From Fimbriimonadales bacterium (GTDB lineage Bacteria > Armatimonadota > Fimbriimonadia > Fimbriimonadales > GBS-DC), in assembly GCA_026003075.1 (NCBI GenBank), contig BPGO01000007.1, forward strand, positions 62,001 to 126,000: a stretch of 64,000 bases of DNA, written 5' to 3'. The notes below the pieces were generated by a model. It saw nothing but the letters and a program-made list of their open reading frames with translations. It was not told the DNA's origin and did no database searches. The position numbers and the translations under genes are program-made. Below, in pieces: positions 28,917-38,165 of this stretch; position 1 is the stretch's first letter; each line of letters begins with the position of its first letter.

Positions 28917-29621
28917 ATGGTATACAAACTGGGTTTACCCCGACTGAATAAGGCAGGCTACTACAGGAGTTGGCGCGGCGACTTGGTTGCCACCAACGGC
29001 GCGAGCCAGCCCGCTCAGCCTGCGCCTGTGTTGGATGCGTTTGGCGACCTTGTATCGGGCAGTCCCGATGTGTACGCTTGGAACGGCGGTTGGGGCTATC
29101 GGTACGAGGCGGGCACAGGCGGCTTGGTCAAGGTCGGCGTGCGCTGGTATGACCCGACGATTGGCAGGTTCCTGCAGAAGGATCCGTGGCTGGGGGATGT
29201 GCATCAGCCCCTCACGCTGAATGCGTATGGGTATTGTACGAACGATCCCGTGAATTACTTTGACCTTGAAGGCTTTCTGAAGGTCAAGGTGAAGATAAAA
29301 GTGGAAGCCAAGGTGACTATAGAGGCTGGCAGCGGAAGCGTTGTACCTGGTGGGAATACAAAAGTTGAAATAAGCGCCTCTGTGGAGGTAGAGGTTGAGC
29401 TGGAAGGTAAGGACATGGAAGAAATTGGGCGGAAAATCCGAAAGATATGGAAAGAGATGTTAGAACAACTAAAGCAAGATCTAGAGGAGCAAGCACGTGA
29501 GCAGGGGAGGAAGAAGCGTTCTTCTGGATCGCAGCAATCCTCTACACCTAGATTTGTACCCCCACTAAGACCTATGCCAGGAATGGCGGAGCGACTCGGC
29601 AGCGGATGGGTATACCATTAA
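28917..29621 (+). CDS. Orphan RHS C-terminal cassette with different tip domain
   Basis: RHS core from [17 protein letters not shown] to [10 protein letters not shown], then unrelated [17 protein letters not shown]... tip. Confidence 0.75.
   Translation: MVYKLGLPRLNKAGYYRSWRGDLVATNGASQPAQPAPVLDAFGDLVSGSPDVYAWNGGWGYRYEAGTGGLVKVGVRWYDPTIGRFLQKDPWLGDVHQPLTLNAYGYCTNDPVNYFDLEGFLKVKVKIKVEAKVTIEAGSGSVVPGGNTKVEISASVEVEVELEGKDMEEIGRKIRKIWKEMLEQLKQDLEEQAREQGRKKRSSGSQQSSTPRFVPPLRPMPGMAERLGSGWVYH
28966..29195 (+). repeat. RHS core repeat copy 2
   Basis: Nearly identical to part of copy 1. Confidence 0.92.
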
Positions 29622-29629
29622 TCATAATC

Positions 29630-29654
29630 GGGGAGAGGCTCGTGCCTCCTCCCC
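29630..29654 (+). other. Intergenic hairpin GGGGAGAGGC-tcgt-GCCTCCTCCCC
   Basis: About 10-bp stem with one bulge, between orphan RHS stop and next ORF. Confidence 0.65.
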
Positions 29655-29669
29655 ACTTGGAGGCGGCAG

Positions 29670-30071
29670 ATGATGAAAACCTTGCGAAACCACTGGCACC
29701 TGTTGAGATTCCACATTCTTGTGGGGATATTCGTACTAGGAACAGGCATAATATCGACGACTATCCTGTACGCGCGTCCCAGTGAACAATCTCCTGAAGT
29801 CGCCTACAAGCAAGAGGCGGCTTTCAAAGGAGATGAGAGCGTACAAGTGAAGCGGTTGAAGTATCGTGTCCAAGTTCGGGTTGCTGGCGATGCTGTCTGT
29901 GTGGAAGGAACTGCTGAGGGCGAGATTGCACTTGCCGACCGTTCGTTGAGTGTGGACGAGGTTCTACCGATTGTGCGTGAAGCCGCGAGGGATACTATCG
30001 ATTTTACTGTTGACGAGTGGGCAGCACGAGCAGGCAAGGTGGTTGAACCAGGACATTGTCGACGGAGGTAG
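29670..30071 (+). CDS. Uncharacterised single-TM or exported protein downstream of RHS cassette
   Basis: 133 aa, N-terminal TM HILVGIFVLGTGIISTTILYA, SD ggaggcgg. Confidence 0.5.
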   Translation: MMKTLRNHWHLLRFHILVGIFVLGTGIISTTILYARPSEQSPEVAYKQEAAFKGDESVQVKRLKYRVQVRVAGDAVCVEGTAEGEIALADRSLSVDEVLPIVREAARDTIDFTVDEWAARAGKVVEPGHCRRR

Positions 30072-30078
30072 CGAGTTG

Positions 30079-30414
30079 ATGTTGGGCTTACTTGCAGGAG
30101 TTATTCTGTGTCTGCTATCCATGATCTTGGCTTCGTACCTGGTGAGGCTGCTTTGGCTCTCTTGTGCGGATATCGAGCACCTCACGAGTGAAAGTGCAAC
30201 GCACAATAGGATGTGGTGCCAGTTAGGATCACGCTTTGGTAGAATATGGGCTGCTTTCGTATCGCTGCTGAGTACTTTCGTAGCAGTAATGATGCTTATA
30301 TACCCTCTTGGCTCGCCAGTCAGGTACGCTTTGATAGGTCTATCCATAAGCTTGGCGTTGCTCTCTGTGGTTATTGCGCTTTGGGCAGAGCGTCTCAAGC
30401 AGCAGATGCACTGA
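30079..30414 (+). CDS. Small multi-TM protein downstream of RHS cassette
   Basis: MLGLLAGVILCLLSMILASYLVRLLWLS...; ATG 30079 with SD ggaggtagcgag. Confidence 0.5.
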   Translation: MLGLLAGVILCLLSMILASYLVRLLWLSCADIEHLTSESATHNRMWCQLGSRFGRIWAAFVSLLSTFVAVMMLIYPLGSPVRYALIGLSISLALLSVVIALWAERLKQQMH

Positions 30415-30479
30415 CCTAGCCGAATCCACTGGATGTGAGTACGGATTTTCATTGGTCATTACATCGCGCGGAGGGTATT

Positions 30480-30818
30480 ATGATAGACTGCCATGTCATA
30501 GGCGACACGCTGATTGCAGAGCGTCGTGGGAACGAGTGGGTACCGATGGTGTACGGGTTTGACCTGTTGCAGCGTGGGGCAGTGAACCAGTACTGGAGTT
30601 GGCGCGGCGACTTGGTGGCGACCAACGGCGTGAGCCAGCCCGCTCAACCTGCACCTGTGCTCGATGCGTTTGGCGACCTTGCATCGGGCAGTCCCGAGGT
30701 GTACGCTTGGAACGGCGGTTGGGGCTATCGGTACGAGGCGGGCACGGGCGGCTTGGTCAAAGTCGGCGTGCGCTGGTATGACCCGGCGATTGGCAGGTTC
30801 CTGCAGAAGAATTCGTAG
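30480..30818 (+). pseudogene. Truncated RHS core fragment (copy 3) lacking a tip
   Basis: [30 protein letters not shown]...IGRFLQKNS*; core ends abruptly. Confidence 0.7.
30506..30809 (+). repeat. RHS core repeat copy 3
   Basis: Near-identical to copy 1, lost homology at CTGCAGAAG|AATTCG. Confidence 0.9.
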
Positions 30819-30843
30819 GGAAGCCACAAAGAGGGGGTCAACC

Positions 30844-31035
30844 ATGGTTTACGACACGATAAAGCCTCGTAGGATTGGACGGTGGTGCTTCCCCTATGTG
30901 AAAAGTCGGATTGGGGAGGCATCCCCACCTCTCCAAACCATTGCTCGTGATGTTGACTTATCAAAAGGGTACACTTTTGTGTATATACCACCAAAACATG
31001 CGTCTACTAAGTTCCACTTGGATGTGGCAAATTAG
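30844..31035 (+). CDS. Small uncharacterised protein after RHS copy 3
   Basis: 63 aa, MVYDTIKPRRIGRWCFPYVKSRIGEASPP...; SD gaggggg upstream. Confidence 0.35.
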   Translation: MVYDTIKPRRIGRWCFPYVKSRIGEASPPLQTIARDVDLSKGYTFVYIPPKHASTKFHLDVAN

Positions 31036-31046
31036 GAGGAACGAGA

Positions 31047-31538
31047 ATGAGAACATTATCGCCTGAGAGATATCGTTTCTTGGCGTTCATATGCGCCATT
31101 CTACTTGCCCTCACCGTTGAGCGTGTTTTGGTCTTTTTAGAAGCATTTGCACTCGGAATCGGATGGCGATGGCAGATTCCTGAACCGTATCGGTTTTTGG
31201 GGATCGTGCTTTTGACACTCATCACGCTGTCGGTGGCGACGCGCACGGGATGGCTGCGCCAACTTTGCCAGATGTTCGGAGATTATGATGAGTGCCTTTG
31301 GTATATCGGTAGCTGGTGCTGGGCAATGCTTGCAGGCTTGATAGTGGATAGACTGCTGATCAGGTCGGTCGAACTGCGCTTGGAGACCATAATAATAGTG
31401 TTCGCAGGCAGTCTGCTATACACCTATCTGTTGTTTCGGATAGCGCAGTCGCTGTCCTTGAGGTACAGGGCTTGGAAAAGGAAGGTTTTAGGGGATGACT
31501 GGGAGATTGAGGAGTGCAGGCGTGAAGAAAGCCTCTAA
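31047..31538 (+). CDS. Multi-TM uncharacterised protein
   Basis: 163 aa with about four hydrophobic segments; SD aggagga. Confidence 0.5.
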   Translation: MRTLSPERYRFLAFICAILLALTVERVLVFLEAFALGIGWRWQIPEPYRFLGIVLLTLITLSVATRTGWLRQLCQMFGDYDECLWYIGSWCWAMLAGLIVDRLLIRSVELRLETIIIVFAGSLLYTYLLFRIAQSLSLRYRAWKRKVLGDDWEIEECRREESL

Positions 31539-32205
31539 TAAAGAGGTCCCCTCTGTTTCAAGAGGTGAAAATTTACGCCACCAGCTGCGCTCGGCGCGGC
31601 AGCACCCCGACGCGCTAGTACGGCTGGAAACCATCAAGTGGGCGATTCAAGAAGCAGAGGGGGTTGACCTGACCTCCGAGTTGTTGGAGTTCTTGGGAGA
31701 CCCAGACGAACTCGTCAGAGTAGAAGTTCTGCAAGTGTTGGAAGGCAACAGCGAACCGCAAGTCGTAGTTCATTTACTCGGTTTGGCAGTGGCAGACCCT
31801 GATTGGTTGGTACGCGGTTGGGCAGTGACTTGCCTGAGCTATGCAGAGTATCCTTGGCTAAACGAGTTTCTATGGCGCGTCTACAAACGCGAGACATCGC
31901 ATTTTGTGAAAGTACGCGCGTTGGGAGCGCTTGTGTTTCAGGGAGTTTCTGAGGCAGCGCCTCTGCTGATGCAGTACTTAGCGAGCCAGAACCATCATTT
32001 GGTTATCAACGCGGCTCAGGAGTTAGCAGCGGGAGTAGGGCACTTACCTCAAGACTTGATTAGTCGGTTGCTTGAGTCAATGCGCGAGAGGTTGGAGTAT
32101 TGGCGCAGTCGTTCTGCGTGGGCTATCGTTGAAGCTATCGAGCGAAGCCTGGACGATGTCCGCAAGTGTTTGTCAGGAGATGAACGCGGAGAAACCTGTG
32201 AATAG
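31495..32205 (+). CDS. HEAT-repeat-like protein
   Basis: LLEFLGDPDELVRVEVLQVLEG, VHLLGLAVADPDWLVRGWAVTCLS, FVKVRALGALVFQG. Confidence 0.6.
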   Translation: MTGRLRSAGVKKASNKEVPSVSRGENLRHQLRSARQHPDALVRLETIKWAIQEAEGVDLTSELLEFLGDPDELVRVEVLQVLEGNSEPQVVVHLLGLAVADPDWLVRGWAVTCLSYAEYPWLNEFLWRVYKRETSHFVKVRALGALVFQGVSEAAPLLMQYLASQNHHLVINAAQELAAGVGHLPQDLISRLLESMRERLEYWRSRSAWAIVEAIERSLDDVRKCLSGDERGETCE

Positions 32206-32332
32206 TGTGTACATTCTCCTGTGAGATGAGCATGGGTGGCTTGATTAAAGTTGAGGTATCCTATAGAGGACATTTTAGCCTGGATTACGCTGCCCACTTA
32301 GCGCAGGTCAAGACTGTTCGGTTGATTCCCTG

Positions 32333-32791
32333 ATGCGTAGACAATATACCCTGCTGGAAGAACCACAGGGCGCGGAATATACTGGACTGCTCCGCACCCT
32401 CTCCCGCTTCTGCCAATACGCCCTGTTGGTGGTGCGTCCTGAAATTCCTTTAAGCCCCTATGGGCAAGAAACTTTGCAGGAGTTAGAACAAGATATCGTC
32501 ATCCAAGAAGCGCGTCAGGAGTGGCCTGGCACTCGGCTCTACGGCGGGAACGCCACAGTCTATCTCGTTAGGCTAAGCAGTCGCTCGCTGGAGATCTTGT
32601 GCCAACGCGCTGATCGGTTATATGAGTGGAGCCAACCTTTGCTTCCAGAGGATTTATGCCTGATGCGCACCGAGACGGAGCCGCTACTTGTGAGTATCAG
32701 CCACGAACGCGACGCGTACTTGCTTCTGTCGGACGATGAGAAGCGAGAACTATTGTCTGCCGTGCCGAGTTTTCGTATAGGGGAAGATTGA
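32333..32791 (+). CDS. Uncharacterised immunity-like protein
   Basis: 152 aa; YEWSQPLLPEDLCLMRTETEPLLVSISHERDAYLLLSDDEK, reminiscent of immunity-like proteins near RHS/contact toxins. Confidence 0.4.
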   Translation: MRRQYTLLEEPQGAEYTGLLRTLSRFCQYALLVVRPEIPLSPYGQETLQELEQDIVIQEARQEWPGTRLYGGNATVYLVRLSSRSLEILCQRADRLYEWSQPLLPEDLCLMRTETEPLLVSISHERDAYLLLSDDEKRELLSAVPSFRIGED

Positions 32792-32989
32792 GGGAGCAGA
32801 AAAAGGTGGTCTATACTTAGCGTGTAAAACAGCCTGATTCCGAAAGGCAGGCTCGGTGAGAGGAGGAACATTTTTCAATGAGTGGGATACCTGTCTCTGT
32901 TGAAGAACTCAATCTGCGCTTGTTATAGTGTGTGCGAATGGCAAAGGCTATCGGGTATAATTTAGCCACGCTAAATACAGGAGCCGACG

Positions 32990-33307
32990 ATGTGGCTGAA
33001 GGCTATCCCAACCGAACTATCTGAAAATGAGTTTCGAACTGTGGAGTTGAACGGACAGCGCGTTCTGATTGGTCGGGCATCGAAGGGCTACTTTGCCGTG
33101 CTGGATCAGTGTTCGCATCAGAAGTTGCCGCTCTCGGAGGCGGATGGACTGCCCGGGCGCATCCACCGCGACCTGCTGGAGTGTCCCCATCACGGCGCGC
33201 GGTTCGATCCCTACACAGGGCAGGCGAAAGGTTTGCCCGCCATTCGTCCGATTAAAGCGTTGAAGGTCAAAGAGGAAGACGGCTTTGTGTGGGTAGACTT
33301 AGAGTGA
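32990..33307 (+). CDS. Rieske [2Fe-2S] domain protein
   Basis: DQCSHQKLPLSEAD...LLECPHHGARFDPYTGQAKGLPA (CxH...CxxH). Confidence 0.88.
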   Translation: MWLKAIPTELSENEFRTVELNGQRVLIGRASKGYFAVLDQCSHQKLPLSEADGLPGRIHRDLLECPHHGARFDPYTGQAKGLPAIRPIKALKVKEEDGFVWVDLE

Positions 33308-33325
33308 TTTTGGAGGCGATGGCTT

Positions 33326-34567
33326 ATGGCGACGATGACTTTTAGCATCGATGCAGGCGAGATACGCGGGCAGTTCCCGTTCTTTCAGCCGCATCCTGAG
33401 ATGCGGAGCGTGATTTACCTGGACAACGCCGCCACCACTCAGAAACCTTACGCTGTGATTGAGGCGGTGAGCAACTTCTGGGCGTACCATAACGCGAATG
33501 TGCATCGGGGGGGTCATGGCGCGGGCGCGAAGGCGTCCGAACTCTATGAGGCGGCGCGCGAGCGCGTGGCGAAGTTCCTCAACGCACGCGAACCTGCCGA
33601 AATCGTGTTCACGCGGGGCACAACCGAGGCGATTAACCTGGTCGCCAGCAGCTGGGGCGAGGCGTTCATTCAGCCCGGCGATGAGATTATCGTGACTGAG
33701 ATGGAACACCACGCGAACCTGCTGCCGTGGATGCGCCTCGCAGAGAAAAAGAATGCGAAACTCGTCGTGTGGCGCATCACGGAGGACGGTAGGCTGAATT
33801 TGGACGATCTGCGTACCTTGCTCACGGAACGCACGCGGCTGGTCGCAGTGGCGCATATCTCGAATGTGCTGGGCACGATCAATCCGGTCGCCGAGATTTG
33901 CCGCTTGGCGCACGCGGCAGGGGCGCTCTGTCTGGTGGATGCCGCGCAGAGCGTCGCGCATATGCCCGTCGATGTGCAGGCTATCGACTGCGATTTTCTG
34001 ATGTTCTCCGGGCACAAAGCGTACGGTCCTACGGGAATCGGTGCGCTGTATGCAAAGCGTGCGCTGCTTGAGACGATGCCCCCCTATCAGATGGGCGGCG
34101 GCATGGTGCAGACGGTGAGCTGGGAACGCGTGGTGCTGGCGCCACCCCCTGCGAAGTTTGAAGCGGGCACACCCCCCATCGGCGAAGCGATTGGACTGCA
34201 CGCCGCGTTGGATTTCATCGATTCCATCGGGCGCGACGCCATCGAAGCCTACGAACACGAGTTGACCCAATACGCGCTGGAACGCTTGCAGGAAGTTCCG
34301 GGACTGCGATTGTACGGACCTGTGCCCGACCGCGCGGGCATCTTCGCGTTTACGCTGGAAGATATTCACCCGCACGACATCGCGACGGTGCTGGACACAC
34401 GCGACATTGCGATTCGGTCGGGGCTTCACTGTGCGCATCCGCTGGGCGAGCGACTGGGCGGCTCAACCGCGCGTGCCAGCCTCGCCGTCTACAACGACAC
34501 CGCGCACATCGACGCGCTCATCGAAGGGTTGCATCAGGTACGGAAGGTCTTTGGCTATGCTGGATGA
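33326..34567 (+). CDS. sufS: Cysteine desulfurase SufS
   Basis: VIYLDNAATTQKP, VHRGGHGAGAKAS, FSGHKAYGPTGIGALY, SGLHCAHPLGERLGG. Confidence 0.95.
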   Translation: MATMTFSIDAGEIRGQFPFFQPHPEMRSVIYLDNAATTQKPYAVIEAVSNFWAYHNANVHRGGHGAGAKASELYEAARERVAKFLNAREPAEIVFTRGTTEAINLVASSWGEAFIQPGDEIIVTEMEHHANLLPWMRLAEKKNAKLVVWRITEDGRLNLDDLRTLLTERTRLVAVAHISNVLGTINPVAEICRLAHAAGALCLVDAAQSVAHMPVDVQAIDCDFLMFSGHKAYGPTGIGALYAKRALLETMPPYQMGGGMVQTVSWERVVLAPPPAKFEAGTPPIGEAIGLHAALDFIDSIGRDAIEAYEHELTQYALERLQEVPGLRLYGPVPDRAGIFAFTLEDIHPHDIATVLDTRDIAIRSGLHCAHPLGERLGGSTARASLAVYNDTAHIDALIEGLHQVRKVFGYAG

Positions 34568-34997
34568 ACTGTATCAGGACATTATTTTAGACCACTATCG
34601 CCACCCGCGCGGTCGGGGTGAGCTGGAGCCGCCGAAAATCACACAGGAGGGCTTCAATCCCTCGTGCGGCGACGAGGTGATCCTCGACCTGCGCGTGCAG
34701 GACGGGCGCATCCAAGAGGTGCGGTTCCACGGGCGCGGCTGCTCGATTAGCCAAGCCTCTGCCTCGATGCTGACCGAAGCGGTTAAGGGCAAGACCCTCG
34801 CAGAGGCGCGCGCGCTCATCCAGCAAGTGCTTGCGCTGGTGAAGGGGGAAGCCGAAGGCGACATCGTGACGCTGGGCGACATCGTTGCCTTGGCAGGCGT
34901 GCGCAACTTCCCCGTGCGCGTCAAGTGCGCCACGCTTGCCTGGCACACGCTGGAGGAAGCGCTCAAGCAGGCGGAAACCGCTCCCACCACGGTATAA
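34557..34997 (+). CDS. sufU: Fe-S assembly scaffold-like SufU
   Basis: MLDELYQDIILDHYRHPRGRGELE, NPSCGDEVILDLRV, GCSISQASASMLTEAVKGKT; overlaps sufS by 11 nt. Confidence 0.94.
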   Translation: MLDELYQDIILDHYRHPRGRGELEPPKITQEGFNPSCGDEVILDLRVQDGRIQEVRFHGRGCSISQASASMLTEAVKGKTLAEARALIQQVLALVKGEAEGDIVTLGDIVALAGVRNFPVRVKCATLAWHTLEEALKQAETAPTTV

Positions 34998-35007
34998 TCG
35001 CCTACCG

Positions 35008-35697
35008 ATGTCCGAGTGGGAAACGCTGAACGCCGAGATTGTCGCCTGTAGGCAGTGTCCGCGCCTGGTCGCTTACCGCGAGCAAATAGCGCGCACCCGC
35101 CGCGCCGCGTTCCGCGACTGGAACTACTGGGGGAAGCCCGTGCCAAACTTCGGCGACCCGCAGGCGAAACTGCTCATCGTGGGGCTGGCGCCCGCCGCGC
35201 ACGGGGGCAATCGCACAGGACGAATCTTCACAGGCGACGCTTCGGGCGATTTCCTGTTCGACGCGCTCTACCGAACCGGATTCTGCAACCAGCCGACTTC
35301 CACCCATCGCGACGATGGGCTTGTCCTTTATGAGGTCGCGATCACCGTTGCGGTTCACTGCGCCCCACCCGACAACAAACCCACACGCGAAGAGCAAGCG
35401 CTGTGCTTCCCGTACCTCGTGCGCCTCTATCGCCTGATGCCCCACCTGCGCGGGTTGCTCGCTTTGGGCCAACTGGCGTTCGAGGCGTGCCTCCAGCTGG
35501 CAAAACAGGAGAACTGCCTCATCCCCGACAGACGCTACACCTTTCAACACGGCGCGATTTACGACCTGCGCGACGGCAAATTCCTCGCCAGCAGTTATCA
35601 CCCCAGCGCACGCAACACCTATACGAAACTGCTGACGATGCCGATGATGACGGAGTTGCTTCAGCGCGTGCGCGAGCGGCTGGAGGGACAGGGATAA
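35008..35697 (+). CDS. Uracil-DNA glycosylase family 5-like
   Basis: CRQCPRLVAYRE, LLIVGLAPAAHGGNRTGRIFTGDASGDFL, SSYHPSARNTYT. Confidence 0.88.
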   Translation: MSEWETLNAEIVACRQCPRLVAYREQIARTRRAAFRDWNYWGKPVPNFGDPQAKLLIVGLAPAAHGGNRTGRIFTGDASGDFLFDALYRTGFCNQPTSTHRDDGLVLYEVAITVAVHCAPPDNKPTREEQALCFPYLVRLYRLMPHLRGLLALGQLAFEACLQLAKQENCLIPDRRYTFQHGAIYDLRDGKFLASSYHPSARNTYTKLLTMPMMTELLQRVRERLEGQG

Positions 35698-35752
35698 CCC
35701 CAAAACGGTGCGCCCAACAGGATTTCCATCGGCGATAGCGAACGGGGCTTTT

Positions 35753-36907
35753 ATGTTCGAATCCCAGATGATTTTTCCGCTCAACGGCTGGCACAATCAC
35801 GCTTCCAGCATCGTGGAATGCCCGAACGGCGACCTGTTGGTGTGCTGGTTCAGCGGTTCGGGCGAACGCACGGCGGACGATGTGCAGATTCTGGGCGCGC
35901 GGCGGCGCCGGGGGGCTTCGCGCTGGAGCCAGCCCTTCACGATGGCAGACACCCCCGACTATCCCGATTGTAATCCTGTGCTGTTCATCGACGCGCGCAA
36001 GCGGCTCTGGCTGGTCTGGATTACTGTGCTGAACCACCGCTGGGAAGGCTCGCTGCTTAAATACCGAATCAGCACCGACTACCAGCGTGCCCTTGCGCCG
36101 CGCTGGACGAGGGGTGATGTGCTTCACATCTCGCCCGACGCGCGGTTTGTGGATCAGGTGGAGGCGTGGCTCAAGCGACTGGAGGCGCGTGGGGCGACGC
36201 TACCGCCCGCGCTGCGCCCACGGCTGGAGGTCTACCTACAAACGGTGCGCCAGCACGCAAGCGACGAACTCTCGCGACGACTGGGCTGGATGACGCGCAT
36301 TCCGCCCCTGATTGAAGGCGAGCGCATCATGTTGCCGCTCTACTCGGATGGCTTTAGCTTCTCGCTGGTCGCCATCAGCGACGATTCGGGCGAGCGGTGG
36401 CGCGTGAGTGCGCCGATTCTGGGGGCGGGCGCAGTGCAGCCCAGCCTGCTCCGCCGTCGGGATGGCGCGCTGGTCGCCTACATGCGCGATAACGGACCGC
36501 CGCCAAACCGCGTGTTCGTCGCCTACTCGTATGATAACGGCTCGACTTGGACAGAAGCCGAGAAGACCGAGTTGCCCAATCCCGGCTCCAGCGTCGCGGC
36601 GCTGGCGCTGCGCACGGGCGAGTGGCTCTTAATCGGCAACGACACCGAGCAAGGACGCCACCAGCTTGCCGTGTGGCTCTCGGAAGATGAGGGGCGCAAC
36701 TGGCGCCTCGCAGGGTACCTAGAAAAGGATGAACCCGGACACGGACGCTACGCCTACCCCTGCGCCATTCAGACACGCGACGGAGCGATTCATGTCACCT
36801 ACAGCTACACCTTAGAGCGCGACGACCTCCCCCGCGACGAACGGGGACGCCCCAAACGCAGCGCCATCAAGTGGGTGCGGTTCGACCGCGAGTGGCTCAA
36901 GCGGTGA
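35753..36907 (+). CDS. BNR/Asp-box sialidase-like glycosidase
   Basis: Asp-boxes SDDSGERW, SYDNGSTW, SEDEGRNW; NHASSIVECPNGDLLVCWFSGSGE. Confidence 0.8.
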   Translation: MFESQMIFPLNGWHNHASSIVECPNGDLLVCWFSGSGERTADDVQILGARRRRGASRWSQPFTMADTPDYPDCNPVLFIDARKRLWLVWITVLNHRWEGSLLKYRISTDYQRALAPRWTRGDVLHISPDARFVDQVEAWLKRLEARGATLPPALRPRLEVYLQTVRQHASDELSRRLGWMTRIPPLIEGERIMLPLYSDGFSFSLVAISDDSGERWRVSAPILGAGAVQPSLLRRRDGALVAYMRDNGPPPNRVFVAYSYDNGSTWTEAEKTELPNPGSSVAALALRTGEWLLIGNDTEQGRHQLAVWLSEDEGRNWRLAGYLEKDEPGHGRYAYPCAIQTRDGAIHVTYSYTLERDDLPRDERGRPKRSAIKWVRFDREWLKR

Positions 36908-36969
36908 GTCGGCTCCTCACCCCGTAAGAGGAGGAACCGCGAAGAGGCAAACAGCGCCCAGCAAACGCG

Positions 36970-37923
36970 CTATCGCCGACGCCGCCAAACCAACGCGCCC
37001 AGTCCTAACCCAAGCGCAGTTAGGCTCGCCGGCTCCGGAACCAGCGTACCCTCCGCACGCAGGTTGACCTCGAGATCGACATTCAGTCCAATCTCCTCCA
37101 ACATCAGGTCAAAGATGAGATTCGCGGTGCTGCCCGGAGGCAGAATCGTCGGTAAGCCGAACTCGAACGGGGGCAAATCCAGATTCGGGTTGAAAGTCTG
37201 CGCGAAGTTCAGCGGTTGCAGCGAGGTAATCAGCGCATTGGCGCCACTCACGACCACCTGTCCCTGCAACGGCAGCACGAAGGGCACGGTTTGCGCGAAC
37301 GGGTTGCCCAGTAAGTCAGCGGCGAAGGTCAAGTCCACCTGAACGCCCGCGATGAAGTCATACTGGTCGGGTCCTGTGGGCGTCAGCACACCTGCCCCTC
37401 CACCCGTCTGAACTGCACTGAACTGGCTTAGGTTCACCGTGCCAATCGGGAAGGAGATGCCCTGTGACGGAAGGATGTATGTGGAGGTGGGATTGCGTGT
37501 GCGAAACGACTCGCCTGCGATGGTGAGAGTCACGGGCAACACAGCAGGTCCATTCGCCAAGAAGTTCACCGACAGATTCTCGAAGGTGATGGTGTTTGTA
37601 TTTCCGTCTACCGTTGCTCGGAAGGTTCCGCTGGCTTGCCGGTTGAGGTTCCCGCCGATGGCGGCGCCGAGGCTCACATTCACAGGCACATTCTCCGTTG
37701 GTCCGAACGAGCCGAAAACACCGGGTTTCGTGCGTGTGCCGGTGGGGTTCGTGTCGGGGTCATAGTTGCCGACCAGCGTGCCTTGCGTGCTTGCCGAGAT
37801 GGAGAGATTGCCGCTGATACCGCTGGGCGGCGCGACAACCGTAAAGTCATACATTTGCGCGGAGGCGAGGTGAAGTACCCCGCTCACGCTTGCCAATACC
37901 CCAAAAAGCCTGCTCCCTTTCAT
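36970..37923 (-). CDS. PEP-CTERM sorting domain protein
   Basis: Signal peptide MKGSRLFGVLASVSGVLHLASAQ and C-terminus LVPEPASLTALGLGLGALVWRRRR. Confidence 0.9.
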   Translation of the reverse strand: MKGSRLFGVLASVSGVLHLASAQMYDFTVVAPPSGISGNLSISASTQGTLVGNYDPDTNPTGTRTKPGVFGSFGPTENVPVNVSLGAAIGGNLNRQASGTFRATVDGNTNTITFENLSVNFLANGPAVLPVTLTIAGESFRTRNPTSTYILPSQGISFPIGTVNLSQFSAVQTGGGAGVLTPTGPDQYDFIAGVQVDLTFAADLLGNPFAQTVPFVLPLQGQVVVSGANALITSLQPLNFAQTFNPNLDLPPFEFGLPTILPPGSTANLIFDLMLEEIGLNVDLEVNLRAEGTLVPEPASLTALGLGLGALVWRRRR

Positions 37924-38082
37924 ACTACAAGATACAGACTCAGAAATCGGGCAAAAGCGGACAGACGAATACCCAGATTTAGGTAGATTCGCCTGCCGTT
38001 TGTCATCCACGCGCGAGGGTGTTCGAAAAAAAAAAAATCGAAGGGCGCACATGCAGGTCTGCCCCTACAGGAGGCGTCGGCT

Positions 38083-38110
38083 GTAGGGGCGCACCCGCAG
38101 GTGCGCCCCC
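38083..38110. repeat. REP-like palindrome GTAGGGGCGCACCCGCAGGTGCGCCCCC
   Basis: Perfect GC-rich stem next to further GCCCCTAC-type half-sites. Confidence 0.65.
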
Positions 38111-38165
38111 ATGCAAGGCGTGTCTGCCCCTTGCACAGGGAATTTTCGAACCCCCTCTCCACGCG

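Noticed and set aside
33299-34438. 379-aa minus-strand ORF
   Set aside because: Antisense to sufS; composition typical of shadow ORFs in GC-rich DNA.
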